Source: Raphanus sativus (Eukaryota > Streptophyta > Magnoliopsida > Brassicales > Brassicaceae). Taken from it: 64,000 nt of DNA. This document shows positions 10,901 to 23,898 of the stretch, piece by piece; position 1 is the first letter of the stretch; every line of letters begins with the position of its first letter. The notes under the pieces are model-generated. The model saw nothing but the letters and a program-made list of their open reading frames with translations. It searched no databases and was not told the origin of the DNA. The stretch is taken from contig NC_079515.1 of NCBI RefSeq assembly GCF_000801105.2, positions 6,572,001-6,636,000 of the forward strand. Reading direction: 5' to 3'. The translations under genes were made by a program, and so were the position numbers.

Positions 10901-13900
10901 TATATCTAATCCTTTTAATCCGCTCATACATTATTTTATATTAGCCATGCGGATCTGAACCGAACTAAACGAAATAACTGAACCGATTTAACTGATTTAA
11001 CTAAAAATAACCAAATTTAACTGATAGTAGTTTTAAAAAATAAACAGAAATCTAACTGAAACCCAAAAATTTGGTTATTTCTAGATTTATTAAAACCAAA
11101 ATATATCGAATCCTAAACCAAATCTATTTTTTTGGTTTACTTCAGTGGAATTGTGACTGAATCAAACTAACCGAAACTGAAAATACCCAACCAGAATAAA
11201 CCAAAACCACAAGGCTAGTTTACTGGTCTGACTAGCTTAAACATAACTGTTGTTGGAATTTGTGGATGCTATGTGGTTACAGTTTCAAACATTATTCGCG
11301 AATAGTATTACTCGTACAATGGTTTGAAATTAACGCATTTACTGGATAATTATGATTGATTGACTATCAAATCAAATAATAGTTTAATAATAAATGAATA
11401 ATATTAACACCTTATATCAGATAAATACTAAAAATCATATTATTATAATGCGTATATATTAATGTCTAAAATGTTATAGCAAAAACTTATGTTTTGAGGT
11501 TTTGTAATATAAATTAAAATATTATATATATATTATCTCAAATTAATGTTTTAGTTACTTTTTTGTTTATATATTTATACAGTTTTTTTTAAAAAAATAT
11601 TGTATTTACTCGATCCCATAAATGCTAAATGGAACCCGTTTTTGATTTTCTTCTCGAACGATGCAAAGCTGTTTACGACATTCTTTCGTGATTGTTGTAA
11701 AATGCCAAAAACCGTTACAAACCGTAAATACAGTGTTTGCGGGTGGTAACGATAAAACCAGTCAAACCTATATTTTTCAACATTTAATCGAAAAGGAATT
11801 GACACTCAATATTATAATATTTTAGAAGAAAATTAACCTGACCCACTTGCCTTGTTAAACAGGTATCTTCAAGGAAAGACCAAGAACAGTATTGGGCAGA
11901 CACGACAAAACCTTACAGATACATTCCTGTCTCCGAATTCTCCAAACAGTTCAGAACCTTTCATGTCGGAGCCAATCTTGAAAACGACCTGTCCGTCCCT
12001 TACGACAGATTCAACTCACATCCAGCTTCTCTCGTATTCAGCAAGCAATCAGTTCCCAAATCTCAACTCTTCAAGATCTGCTGGGACAGAGAACTGCTTC
12101 TCATAAAACGCAATGCTTTCTTCTACGTTTTCAAGACCGTTCAGATCATTATAATGGCCTTGATTGCGTCTACCGTGTACTTGAGGACGGGGATGGGAAC
12201 AAAGGACGAGAATGACGGAGCCGTCTACATTGGTGCATTGATGTTCTCCATGATCGCTAACATGTTCAATGGGTTTGCCGAGCTTTCTCTGATGATTCAA
12301 AGACTTCCCGTGTTCTACAAGCAACGTGACCTTTTGTTTCACCCTTCTTGGACCTTCACCCTTCCAACATTTCTCTTGAGCATTCCTGTCTCCATATTCG
12401 AATCCGTTGTTTGGGTCAGCATTACATATTACTTGATCGGATTTTCTCCAGAACCTAGCAGGTGATTTATGATTTTTGAACCATAAATTTTTAACTTGTT
12501 ACATAGTGTTGTGATTGTGCAAATGGCCTTCCTGGACAGGACACTCTACTAGAGAAGCTGTCCCTTGTTTAGTAAGACAAAAACTCGTTTTGGACCTCAA
12601 ACTAGTTGAGTTAGATGGTATTTATAAATAGATTTTCTTTGCTCTAATATTCGATGTAGGACTTGGATTGTCTATTTAGCCTAACGGCTACATAGTTTCC
12701 AGAGATGTTTTCTAAGCTGGTGATCTTAGATGCAAAACATCAATAGAGACTTAAGTTAGAGTTCAATAATCGATGCTATTAACATGTCCAGTGGATCCAA
12801 ACTTATTAATATGAAAAAACTAATTCCTTGAACTTTTGTTTGTGTGCTTATGGCAGGTTCTTCAAGCATTTACTGGTGATATTTCTTACACAGCAAATGG
12901 CTGGTAGTATTTTTCGATTCATTGCGACAACTTGTAGATCAATGATACTTGCTAATACGGGAGGATCTCTAGTTGTTCTCCTCCTCTTCTTACTTGGAGG
13001 GTTCATTGTTCCTAGAGGTCAAACATCAAAAGACACTATGAAACTGATTTCAATAAACATACATGTTTTAAAGATAAACTAAACTAGGTGGTCTTGATGA
13101 TATATGTCAACAGGTGAGATTCCTACATGGTGGCAATGGGCTTATTGGGTTTCACCAATGACTTACAGTTACGATGCGTTAACCGTCAATGAAATGCTTG
13201 CTCCTAGATGGATGGATCAACCGGTAACTCCAATAGATTCAAGCTAGTAACTAAAATCAAATGATTATTTAACAAAACTTTCCGTGCTTTAATTTTTTTT
13301 CTTGCAGTCTTCTGATAACTCCACGAGGTTGGGGTTGGCTGTTCTTAAGATTTTCGATGTATTCTCGGACCCAAGCTGGTACTGGATCGGTGTAGGAGCC
13401 GTTCTCGGGTTTACGATTCTCTTTAACATCCTAGCTACTCTCGCTCTTGCATACCTAAACCGTAAGGGTCACTATATACATTGTTTGTTTTTATCATATA
13501 TTCTCTTAATATCTACAATAGCTTGAGACTTAAATGTAGAATATAAAAATATAGAAAAATATACTCATAGCTAATTCGTTTTAATGCGGAAACTTCATGT
13601 GTTCTTGATATGCCAGCACTTGAGAAACCTCAAGCCATCGTTTCTAAAGAGAGTCCAGAGGAAAATAGAGCGATAAATGGAACAGAGAGTAAAAACACTT
13701 ACGTGAAAAGAGGAATGGTTCTACCTTTTACTCCTTACACAATGTCCTTCGACAACGTCAACTACTACGTGGACATGCCTATGGTAACACCAAATCCAAA
13801 ATCCTTGTTACACTAAATATGTTGAAAGTTGAAATTTAAACAATAATGTTATATGTTTATAATATATACAACAAATAGGAAATGAAAGAGGAAGAAGTTG

Positions 13901-16325
13901 CCAAGGATAAGCTTCAGCTGCTAAGGGAAGTGACAGGGGTGTTTAGGCCAGGGGTGTTAACAGCTCTGATGGGAGTAAGTGGAGCTGGTAAAACCACTTT
14001 AATGGATGTTTTGGCTGGTAGAAAGACCGGCGGATACATCGAAGGCGACATCAGAATCTCTGGCTTTCCTAAAAGACAAGAAACTTTTGCCAGAGTCTCT
14101 GGTTATTGTGAACAGAATGATATCCATTCACCGCAAGTCACTGTCAGAGAGTCTCTCATCTACTCTGCTTTCCTTCGTCTCCCAAAAGAAGTCACCAAAG
14201 ATGAGAAAATGGTATGCTTCTTCTTGCAACTTCAAACCATACGAGTATAACCGGTCATTTTGAAGGTTATAGACAATTTAATAAATATTTTAATTAGTTA
14301 TTTTAAAAACAATTTTGGGGTCTATTTTTATATAAATTATTTTTTAAAATTTTGAGATTATAAGCCAATGTTTTATTAGTCTAACTCATACACTGACTTT
14401 TGCAGAGATTTGTGGACCAAGTGATGGAGTTAGTAGAGTTAAAGAGTCTAAAAGATGCTATAGTGGGGCTTCCAGGGATCTCAGGCCTATCAACAGAACA
14501 GAGGAAGAGACTTACGATCGCAGTTGAGTTAGTAGCGAACCCATCGATAATCTTTATGGATGAGCCTACTTCAGGGCTTGACGCTAGGGCTGCAGCGATT
14601 GTGATGAGGACGGTGAGGAACACAGTTGACACAGGAAGAACTGTTGTCTGCACAATCCACCAGCCTAGCATTGACATCTTTGAAGCTTTTGATGAGCTTC
14701 TGCTTATGAAGAGAGGAGGACAAGTGATTTACGCTGGTCCTTTAGGCCAAAACTCCCACAAGATTATCGAATATTTCCAGGTTAGATTCTAAATTTTGTT
14801 AGGAGACCGACACGTGGCGATACATAATTAGTCTGGACCATTTATGTGGGGCTAGGATACCATGTATAATTCAAAAAAAAAAATAGCAACTTCCTGATCA
14901 ATTTAAGAAACTACAGGCGATTCCTGGAGTTCCGAAAATTAAAGAGAAGTATAATCCGGCGACATGGATGCTAGAAGTAAGCTCACTTGCTGCAGAAGCT
15001 AAGCTTGAGATAGATTTTGCTGAGCATTACGTTACATCATCCTTATACCAGTAAGACTCAAAAAAAAAAACCCTAATCATTCACAAGAGTTTAAGCTACT
15101 TATTAAAACTGGTCTTGGTGTAGACAAAACAAGAAGCTTGTAAAGGAAGTAAGCACACCGCCACAAGGAGCAAAAGATCTCTATTTCTCAACGCAGTTCT
15201 CAGAATCGTTGTTAGGACAATTCAAATCTTGTCTGTGGAAACAGTGGATAACTTACTGGAGAACTCCAGACTACAATCTAGCTAGGTTTTTCTTTACATT
15301 TGTTGCCGCTCTCATGGTCGGATCAATTTTCTGGAGAGTTGGCACAACAAGGTTTGTTCGAAGATCTTAGTCTCTGAAAAGCCACTAATTAAACGAGTCA
15401 GTAATTATATAACTTCTTGTACGAATAGGGACACTGCGAATGATCTTACAAAGGTTATTGGAGCAATGTATGCTGCTGTTTTATTCGTGGGAATAAACAA
15501 TGCATCATCTGTTCAGCCACTCGTAGCAGTGGAAAGAACTGTGTTCTATCGAGAAAGAGGTGCTAAAATGTACTCTGCTTTACCCTATGCCCTAGCACAG
15601 GTGGGATTAAACTAGAACCAGTTTTACTTTCTTGATGGACAAGAAATCTTTAGGTTTTGTAATTAACTTCTTTTTTTTCTTTCATTGGATTCAGGTGGTG
15701 TGTGAAATACCGTATGTGCTGATCCAAACTACGTATTATACGTTAGTTACATACGCAATGATGTGTTTCGAATGGACCCTGGTCAAGTTCTTTTGGTTCT
15801 TCTTTGTATCATTCTTCTCCTTCCTCTACTTCACATACTACGGGATGATGGCTGTCGCCATCACACCGAACCAGCAAGTCGCAGCTATTTTCGCCGGAGC
15901 TTTCTACGGTCTTTTCAACCTCTTTTCTGGTTTTCTCATCCCTAGACCGGTTAGCTTTCATTACTTCCATCGCAAGAAACCTAAACCCTAAGGGTTTATT
16001 AAAAATCTTTTGATTGTGTTATAAGTTTGTTTTTCACTTTTTTTCTTCGCAGAGGATTCCCAAATGGTGGATATGGTACTACTGGATCTGTCCAGTAGCT
16101 TGGACTGTGTATGGATTGATTGTTTCACAGTATGGTGACCAAGAGGATACGATCAAAGTCCCGGGTATGATGGAAGATCCGACGATAAAATGGTACATTG
16201 AGAATCATTACGGGTACGACCCGAACTTTATGGGCTCTATTGCTGCTGTGTTAGTGGGCTTCACCGTGTTTTTCGCTTTTATGTTTGCCTTCGGCATCAA
16301 AATGTTAAACTTCCAGAACAGATAG
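7922..16325 (+). CDS. ABCG29: Full-size ABCG (PDR) transporter, ABCG29/PDR1 orthologue
   Basis: Nineteen exons: 7922-8223, 8968-9177, 9263-9347, 9410-9569, 9678-9808, 10430-10520, 10596-10897, 11863-12461, 12857-13017, 13114-13223, 13308-13461, 13617-13783, 13879-14211, 14406-14780, 14917-15050, 15124-15351, 15429-15600, 15695-15949, 16053-16325. They join in phase to 1413 residues, the usual full-size PDR length. Layout is NBD1-TMD1-NBD2-TMD2: Walker [10 protein letters not shown] (about 177), signature ISGGQKKR (about 316), Walker B TLFMDE; then GVSGAGKTT (about 856), LSTEQRKR and IIFMDEP (about 984). No lesion was found. The N terminus [10 protein letters not shown] matches my memory of Arabidopsis ABCG29, a plasma-membrane p-coumaryl alcohol exporter in lignin biosynthesis; that function is inferred by orthology. 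Intron 1 carries a MITE and intron 7 is 965 bases. Confidence 0.95.
8462..8736. mobile_element. PIF/Harbinger-type MITE in intron 1 of ABCG29
   Basis: The left end GCATCCCCATTG pairs with the right end, which on the other strand reads GAGCATCTCCATCAG. TAA flanks both sides (8459-8461, 8737-8739). The left end seems to have lost its first two bases. The ends resemble those of the element at 1427-3091. The interior is non-coding and includes a T-run at about 8634-8655. It lies well inside the intron, away from both splice sites. Confidence 0.65.
10960..11220. repeat. Dispersed 'aaccgaactaaac' repeat in intron 7 of ABCG29
   Basis: A run of degenerate 'aaccga(a/t)', 'aactgaaacc' and 'aaaccaaa' phrases, the complement of the 'ggttcggtttggttt' repeats seen elsewhere in the window. 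It is intronic transposon-derived sequence, with no coding content. Confidence 0.45.
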
Positions 16326-17370
16326 AGTGTCTGGAAGTCAGATGCTTTTACTTTATTTTTGTGGACTACCGATTTTTATAAAAGAGATATGACAAAGAAC
16401 ACTTATATTAATTAATTTAAGTGGACACTATTTATTGGTGTATTTTAGTAGAATCGGAATTCCAAACTAAATTAGTGTTCTTTTTATGCTTTTAATTTTC
16501 TTGTTAAAATTTGGTTTATTGTTCAATCTCAAATTTTTGTTAATAAATTTAATTTTACATAGATGAGACTTGAGAGTAAATTTAAAAGGTTTTTTTTGTT
16601 AAAAATACAAACAACTAAATCTGAAGAAAATATCCAAATTTTAAATTTAATTTAAATTATATGTTAGTTATTAAATTTCAGTAAATATTACATAACTTTA
16701 AAATTAATTAAAATACACAAACAATTAACACATTCAAAGAGCTTGTTCATATCACATTTTATGCCTACAATAAAAACAAAACAAATGTGACTGATGCTTT
16801 TAACCTTTGTGATAATATCCAACTCCTTTACGTGTAAGACCACTTGATCCACCATCTCATATTAAAAACGTGTATCTTATCATCATATGTGGATAGATCG
16901 CTTCACAAGTGGATCAAAAGAAAAATGTATTTTCTTATTTCGTTTTCACAACAGATTTTAGATTAATAAATATTATCATCAACATCTAAATCATTTTAAA
17001 TATGATTATCTTGTTTATCAGAACTGTACATGTCGGTAGCATTGTTTATTTTAAAAAAGATTATCCTAAAACGGAAGATGAGTGTATGTATAAGATTAGT
17101 TAGTTGTCATACACGAAAATATCTACAGGTAAGATAAGATATAAATAAAAAAGCTAGTGTATATAATTAGTAAACTAAAACACGGATTAAAACGTAAGAT
17201 CCAGCATAATCTTCTCGGTCTTTCTTCTTTCCATAATAAAATCGAAATCACATTTCTCTATCATCTAATGTTTATTTTATGGAACTTGTGTAACAAGCAC
17301 GGAGGGAGGAGGAGCTTTTATTACAAATAAAAAGTGTTTGGCCTTTTGTGTTGTTTGTGTGTTTGTGGGG
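16326..17370. other. Intergenic between ABCG29 and the MYB gene
   Basis: AT-rich DNA containing the 3' flank of ABCG29 and the promoter side of the MYB gene. No other gene or clear element end was recognised. 'aataaaa' phrases occur, but none can be assigned as the poly(A) signal. Confidence 0.5.
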
Positions 17371-19178
17371 ATGACTCGTAGGTGTTCGCATTGTAGCTAC
17401 AATGGGCACAACTCGCGCACGTGCCCGACTCGTGGCACGTGCGGTGGAAGCGGAGGAGGATCTTTTGGAGCTTCTTCGTCCTCCTCCTCGTCGGCGGTGA
17501 AGCTGTTCGGGGTGAGGTTAACGGATGGGTCGATTATAAAGAAGAGTGCGAGTATGGGTAACCTCTCGGCATTGGCCTTGCACCACCGTTTGTCTCCGTC
17601 GTCTCCGTTAGCTACGGGTAATAATAATCATAATGACTCGCCGTTATCGGATCACGGGAGGTACTCTAATCAAGATAACGGAGGGTATTTGTCGGATGAT
17701 CTAGCTCATGGTTCTTGTTCTGGTTCTATCCACCGTCGTGTAGAGAGGAAGAGAGGTAATCAATAGCTTAAGTTTTTTTTTTTTAAATTGTTTGGAATTG
17801 GAATTGTTCTAAAGTCGTCATGAACTTTGGGATTGAAATTGTTATAAAGTTTTGAATTTTGGGATTGGAATTGTTATAAAGTTTTGAACTTTGGGATTGG
17901 AATTGGACTTGTTATAAAGTCATGAACTTCGGGATTGAAATTGTTATAAAGTTTTGAACTTTTGGATTGGAATTGTTATAAAGTTTTGAACTTTCGGATT
18001 GGAATTGTTATAAAGTCATGAACTTTGGAATTGAAATTGTTATAAAGTTTTGAACTTTTGTATTCGAATAGGTCTAAAGTTTTGAACTGAAAAAAAAAAA
18101 GTTTTGAACTTTGGGATTGGAATTGTTATGAAGTTTTTAACAAGAAAAAATAAGTTTTGAACTTTGGGATTAGAATTGTGATAAAGTTGTTGTGTTGTGT
18201 TACTCTCTTTCAATTCTTGCTAAAGCAAGAGATGATTTTTATCCATAGTGTTGAGACTTAAGTCTATGGTGTTATATATGGAATGTTTTAGTAAATTGAA
18301 TTGGAAACTTAAAATGGGTTTAATTAGGTGTTCCATGGACGGAGGAGGAGCACAGGCTATTCTTAGTGGGACTCCAGAAGCTAGGGAAAGGAGATTGGCG
18401 TGGTATATCAAGAAACTATGTAACTTCAAGAACTCCAACACAAGTGGCTAGTCATGCTCAAAAGTATTTCATCCGCCATACTTGTTCCACCCGCAGGAAA
18501 AGACGTTCTAGCCTCTTCGACATGGTTACTGATGAAATGGTAACTTTTCTTTTTTTTTGGTCAAACAAATGGTAACTTTTTTTGTTTTGTTATTATTATA
18601 TGTAAATAAATGCTTTTAGACACTTAATATTTGAAAATCTCCTCTGTTTTGCCTTCTTTTAGGTAACACAGGAAGACCAAACCTTAAGCAAGGAACCTGA
18701 ATGTAAAACCTACCTTCCTTCACTTGAGCTCAAACTCAACAACGCTACAGAATCTGAATCTCCGCCGCCACCACCGCAGGAGCAACCTGAGGAAGCTATA
18801 GAGCCATCAAACGTGCTTTCACCAATGCTAGTCCCAACCGGCTTCTTTCCTCCTTGTTTTCCAGTCACTTACACCATATGGCTCCCTGCCACTTCAACAG
18901 AGCACACCTTAGAAGCCTCAGCTTCCTCTCAGCAGCATCAGGTCTTGAAACCAAAACCTGGATTTGCTAAAGAACGGACCAACATGGACGAGCTGGTCGG
19001 TATGTCTCAGCTTAGCATAGGAATGGAGACAAGACATGAAGCCGAGACTTCCCATTCTCCATCACCGTTATCTCTGAAACTAATAGGAGAGCCATCAAGG
19101 CCATCAGCGTTTCACTCCAATGGCTCCGTTAGTGGCTCCGGTTTGAGTAAAGGCAGCAGCGCGATTCAGGCGACCTGA
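17371..19178 (+). CDS. MYB-related transcription factor with N-terminal zinc knuckle, At3g16350-like
   Basis: Exons 17371-17755, 18328-18539 and 18663-19178 join in phase to 370 residues. The start at 17371 is chosen because [19 protein letters not shown] is the conserved opening of this subfamily; an in-frame extension upstream has no ATG. Features in order: the CCHC-like knuckle (residues 4-17), a Ser-rich stretch, a conserved SASMGNLS segment, and a single MYB repeat starting VPWTEEEH (about 130) with [13 protein letters not shown] and the SHAQKYFIR helix typical of SHAQKYF MYBs. The C-terminal third has two LxLxL motifs (LELKL and LSLKL), the EAR-type repression signal. By family (MYBS3/KUA1-like) it is probably a nuclear repressor binding TATCC/I-box-like sites. 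Intron 1 is filled by a minisatellite. Confidence 0.92.
17795..18190 (+). repeat. Minisatellite, 32-bp unit, in intron 1 of the MYB gene
   Basis: About eleven imperfect head-to-tail copies of a 32-base unit beginning gttttgaactttgggatt. Some copies have 'catgaac' for 'tttgaac', and a few carry short insertions (ggactt; A-runs). It takes up most of the 572-base intron. Confidence 0.9.
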
Positions 19179-21654
19179 AAAAAATCTTGTTGGTGATTCA
19201 AGAAACGAAGAGGGAAGGTCCTGACCGGATTAAACCAAAGGTTGTTCTTGGTTTTAGGAGGAAACAAACCGAGAAGACATAAGCCATTAGAGACCAAAAT
19301 TACTTGCAAAGAAAACATTACAAAACTGTAACAATAGACTTACCAAACAGTCAAACATGTTACTCAGCATTACGTCATACTTACATAAGATAATCACACA
19401 TTACAATATTACCCCTCATTTTAATGTCTTTAACTTATATTTGTTATTCTCTTCATTCCGAATTGTATAAGGTTTTAAAGAATTTTTGGTGTTTTAAAAC
19501 GGAAAGTATTCTTCTATGCCCTAGTTAGAAAAATTTCATTCTTGCTGCTCTACCATTATTCTAATTATCCCATCTTTTTCCACCACTTTTCCCTTTACTC
19601 TCTTATCCTTCCTTTCTTTATTATCTGTTTTTTTATTTTTAAATTATTGCGGGACCCATTATTTCTTTCTTTTTCTATTATTTTTCTTTGTTTATCGACC
19701 ATATTTCTTTTTTTTTTTGCTTTTTTCGTTTTCTCAGGTGAGTCCCAGATTTATTTTTTTAATTTTTTTTTCTTTCTAAAAATTGTTAAATGATTAATAT
19801 AGCTAAACTTTTTTGGAAAAATAAAAAAATGTTATCTTGAAATAATATTTTTATAAACAATAAAATAACAAATAAATTATTAACATAATATTTAATCAAA
19901 AATTAATTTTCAAAATTAATTTAATAAAATATTTATATAAACTAATATTTATTTTATATAAAATAAATCAAATTTAAATAAGAGATTTAATATTTAAATC
20001 AACAATTAATTTCAAAATAATATATATAAATGATTTCGTAATATTTCAAAAATATTTAATAAAATATGTATTTAAATAATATTATAATAAAAATAATTTT
20101 ATAATTAAATTTAATAAAAATTATATAAATTTGTTTTACATAAAAATATTTTAGAACCAGAAATTGTATATATTTTATATTGCTTTTAAATCGAAAAATA
20201 AATATATTTCATATTTTTACTATTTGTATTTGTCACTAAATTAACAATATATATAAAATTATAAATAATATTCTCTTTTTTATAAGAAAGTAATTTTCAC
20301 ACATTTTCTTGTTACATAAAGAGTATCACTTAAGATTTTAGTTCAGTTATATCTATTTTAACTTTAATATCATTATAATATGTTTGATTTTATAAATAAT
20401 TTATCTGTCTTAAAGTATTTTGATTAAAACATATGTATTAATAAAGAGTATGAATGCATGTAGATCATTTTTAATCTTTGTGAAAAACATCAAAAATTAC
20501 ATTCTTCTTGAAACAGAAGGATATGCATTATTTATATAAATTTGAAGATTTGATATATATTTTATTATTATAGATGTGTATGTGGACTACTAGCACTACT
20601 AGAATTACTCTGTACTACTTTGTATTACCTTGGACTACTATGTATTATGCATAATCTCTTAGAACTTTATTTTTTGGCTTATTATATATTTTCAGCAGAT
20701 ATAACTTATATATTTTGAACTATATGTCCACATATGTGTTTAAATATAAAAATTAGTAATAAAATCTTTAATATTTCATAAGTTGTTAGAAAAATTATCA
20801 CTTCCACAAAAACTTCCTTAGACTTTTATATCTAATGTCTTGATGGTGATGTCACAATAAGGTAAATCACACAAATTACATATTTTTAGAATTTTGTTTC
20901 TACAAAAGTGTTATACACCATCTAAAACTATCTAAATGCATTGGTTCTACTAGAAATATTTTATTTTTCATGTGGTATTACTAATAAATGTCAAATTGAC
21001 AAAAGTATTACTATGAACAAGATAATATCACTACTACCTTGAGTACTACTAAGTGTAAATATAATAACAGTGTATTTGAATAGATGGCATGTAGACATTT
21101 TAAATGAGTAAGTTTGTAGTTATATTTCAATAACATGTGTTAAATATGCTATTATGTTAAATATGCTATTCACATTTAGATATGTTTGATTTTTTTTATT
21201 TAGCTTAGTAATACCTAGTAAAACTAGTAGTTTATAAAATTTCTCACACTTATTGTTTTATTTCTATTTTTATTTCACTAAGTTGTAAATATAATATTAT
21301 TTGATGGTATACATGTTTTAAATGCATGATTTAATAATTTGTAAAGAATTTTGTAAATATATGTTAAATACAAAATTTTGAAGAAAGAGATTCCTACTAT
21401 ATATGTCGACAAAAAATACTATATATAAAAAGTAAATAGAAATTCTTCTGAGAAACTCGACAACAGGATTAAATGATGGCAAAAATACCTGTGATTAAAA
21501 AACTATAGAACTAAATGATGGAAAAAATACCTGCGGTTAAAAAATCACAGGACTAAACAATGATATATTTTAGAGAAAATATGAAATTTCTAGAAGAAAA
21601 ATGAAATTTACAGACAAAACTATATCAAAAAAATATCGTTTGTAAATATTCCCA
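19179..21654. other. AT-rich intergenic DNA downstream of the MYB gene
   Basis: Contains the 3' flank of the MYB gene and a T-rich tract (19540-19770) whose open frame is only low-complexity Phe/Leu. After that comes very AT-rich DNA with a 'ctactagtactac' patch near 20585-20650. No gene recognised. Confidence 0.5.
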
Positions 21655-21890
21655 AGGCTAACTCATGGTCTGGTGACATATTGCCTTTTTGTTCATATGT
21701 GAGCCCTGGGTTCAATCCCTGGTTTCGTTATTCTTTATTTTTAGCGTTAATTTATTTTTAAAAAAATCACATAGAAAACAAAGTTTATGTGTTAACACAC
21801 AATGGTTACTCGTGGTCTGGTGGTAAGCTCCTGGTTTCTTAAAATTACAGCTCCGGTTCGAAACTTGGTACTGTTTTATTACTTTTTAGT
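21655..21890 (+). repeat. Two tRNA-like (SINE-head-like) segments in tandem
   Basis: Two segments about 145 bases apart each pair a 'tggtctggtg' A-box-like stretch with a B-box-like sequence: GGTTCAATCCC at 21709-21719 and GGTTCGAAACTT at 21855-21866. They look like decayed tRNA-derived SINE heads. No target duplication was found, and neither folds into an obvious functional tRNA. Confidence 0.4.
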
Positions 21891-22615
21891 GGCATTTTCG
21901 TGATTATTTCTTCATCTTTATTAGGGTTTTCCCGATTCTGCAATTGTTTTTTCGCGGCCGCCATGAAATTTCTTCAAATAATATCAATTTTTATGGATTG
22001 TTTACACATCAAATCTATAAATTTGTCCATATTCATCACTTTTAAACTTAAAGTTTGCGAAAAACAAACACTTTTTGTCTAAGAACAGAGAATTGACAAT
22101 GAACTTAGAAAAGGAACTTATTCAAAATCGCAAGAACATATCACTAATATAGTTTAGAATATAACTTTTTGTCTTTATCTTCATCATTGATAAGTAGAGA
22201 GAGTACAGAGATTGGGGGAAAGAGAGAGAAGTGCAGAGAAAATGAAAGAAACTGGTTTCTGCGCAAAGAGAAAAAAAAAGAGAAAACAAAGAAAGAGTAA
22301 GGAGTTGCCCAAAAAAAAAGAAGGAAACATTTGGGTCGGATTAGAGGGTTTAGCTTAGGTTTAGTTGTAGTTTTATGGATTCATTAAGGGTAGTTATGTA
22401 TTTATTCATGTTTCTGTAATTAAAAAAAAGAAAAGTTAAATTATTTATTAGGAAGGACAATTTAGAATAAACCATTGAGTGACTAGGGCGAATCAGAATA
22501 AAGTTCTTTTAAAACAGAGATGTTTTGATATTTTAAATTGTTTTACTAGTCTTTTTGATAATTAGTTGAATTAGTTTAATATATACGATGATCCTTTCTA
22601 AGAAAGAATGTTTTA
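21891..22615. other. Intergenic, no gene seen
   Basis: AT-rich sequence with a purine-rich tract (22190-22330). The short reading frame here has no recognisable domain. Confidence 0.5.
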
Positions 22616-22982
22616 GGGGGATGTATTCAATTTAGCATTTGATGTGATTTGATTTTTGATGGAGTTTTAGATGATTTTAATAAGTTGCAGAGATTTAGGT
22701 GGTTTTTGTTAAACTACTCTAGAATATCACCTAAAATAATGAGATTTGAGTTTTATTTATTTTAACTAAGAAACTCCACCCAAACACTCTAAAATCACCT
22801 CAAAACTTTAAAATCCCACAACTTAAAATATTTTCAATAACAGTGGATTTCAGAGTACTTTACGAAATGTCAAGTTCAATAACAGTGGATTTTAAATGAG
22901 TTTTTAAAATTCATGTTTGAATAACAGTGGATTTGACATTTTAATACAAATCACCTAAAATTCTTGGTTGAATACACCCCCC
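22616..22982. mobile_element. hAT-like MITE
   Basis: Inverted ends GGGGGATGTATTCAA (22616) and TTGAATACACCCCCC (to 22982) bound a 367-base non-coding element. Inside, three direct copies of 'aataacagtggattt' lie near the right end (about 22835, 22878 and 22920). The end sequence is of the hAT MITE type; an 8-bp target duplication is not clean. Confidence 0.65.
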
Positions 22983-23898
22983 TTAGTTTTTATACTTGCA
23001 GCCAAAAAATCATACATAAGGTGTACTGTTCAGAGTTAAATAATAAGAAATGTTTACAAATGAAATATTTATGGCTACCGTTCAACCAATTTTACTGTTT
23101 AATGCTGGACTCGAACATTAAATTGGATATAATCAAAGAAAAAAAGGATTGTCTTTGGTGTGAAGCTGCTTTCAGCATTGCCCAAATCAAATCAAGAATC
23201 AGGAGAGAGATAGAGAATCAATGCTGCGTTGGGAATAATCTCAAATTTTTTTTTTTTTGAAAAGGAGCCCTAAAATCGAATTTTGCAAATGATTGTAATT
23301 CTGCCCCCATAATTAAGTTCCCTATAATATTCCAAAGAACCTACTCTGTAATGTTAAAGTTGTACAATGTGTCAATATTTCTCCAAATCTGTATTTACAC
23401 CAATCTTGATTTCTTTTTAATATTATGTTCCAATATTATGTTTCAATCTACCGCCTCTTTTCCTTCTGGAACGACCGATACGTAATTGATATCCACACTG
23501 TTTATTATCGATTTCTTGTTCTTAATTGATCCAACATATATCAATGGCAGTTGTGTCCGTATTTGAGGCGGTCAAATGCTCAAATAGATCTTCAAATTCT
23601 CTTATGCGTGGCCGTTCAAGCATTGTCTACCGCAGTCAGTACTTTTTCTCAAAATACATATCTTAAGAAAACGTATTTAGTTCTCTATTCGTGACACAAA
23701 AAAAAAAAGTTCTCTATAATTTGAGAAAGCTAGTTGAAGTGAAATAACATATTTGACCTTTTGATGCACCATTCTATATTTTTGGTTTCGAATGGCGATA
23801 AAAAAGTGTGTTGGATTACAAACCTGTAAAGTATGTAGTTAAACTACCTAGAAAGTCATGTTCTACCATTTGAGTACTATCTAAAAATTCCTAAGTAC
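22983..23898. other. Intergenic, no gene seen
   Basis: Between the hAT-like MITE and the large PIF/Harbinger element. A 98-residue frame over 22964-23260 starts inside the MITE end and has no recognisable domain. Confidence 0.5.

Noticed and set aside
19542..19793. 83-residue Phe/Leu-rich frame
   Set aside because: Translation of a T-rich tract; low complexity, no start context or homologue.
21655..21890. Functional tRNA genes
   Set aside because: B boxes are present but no cloverleaf with paired acceptor stem and anticodon arm could be drawn.
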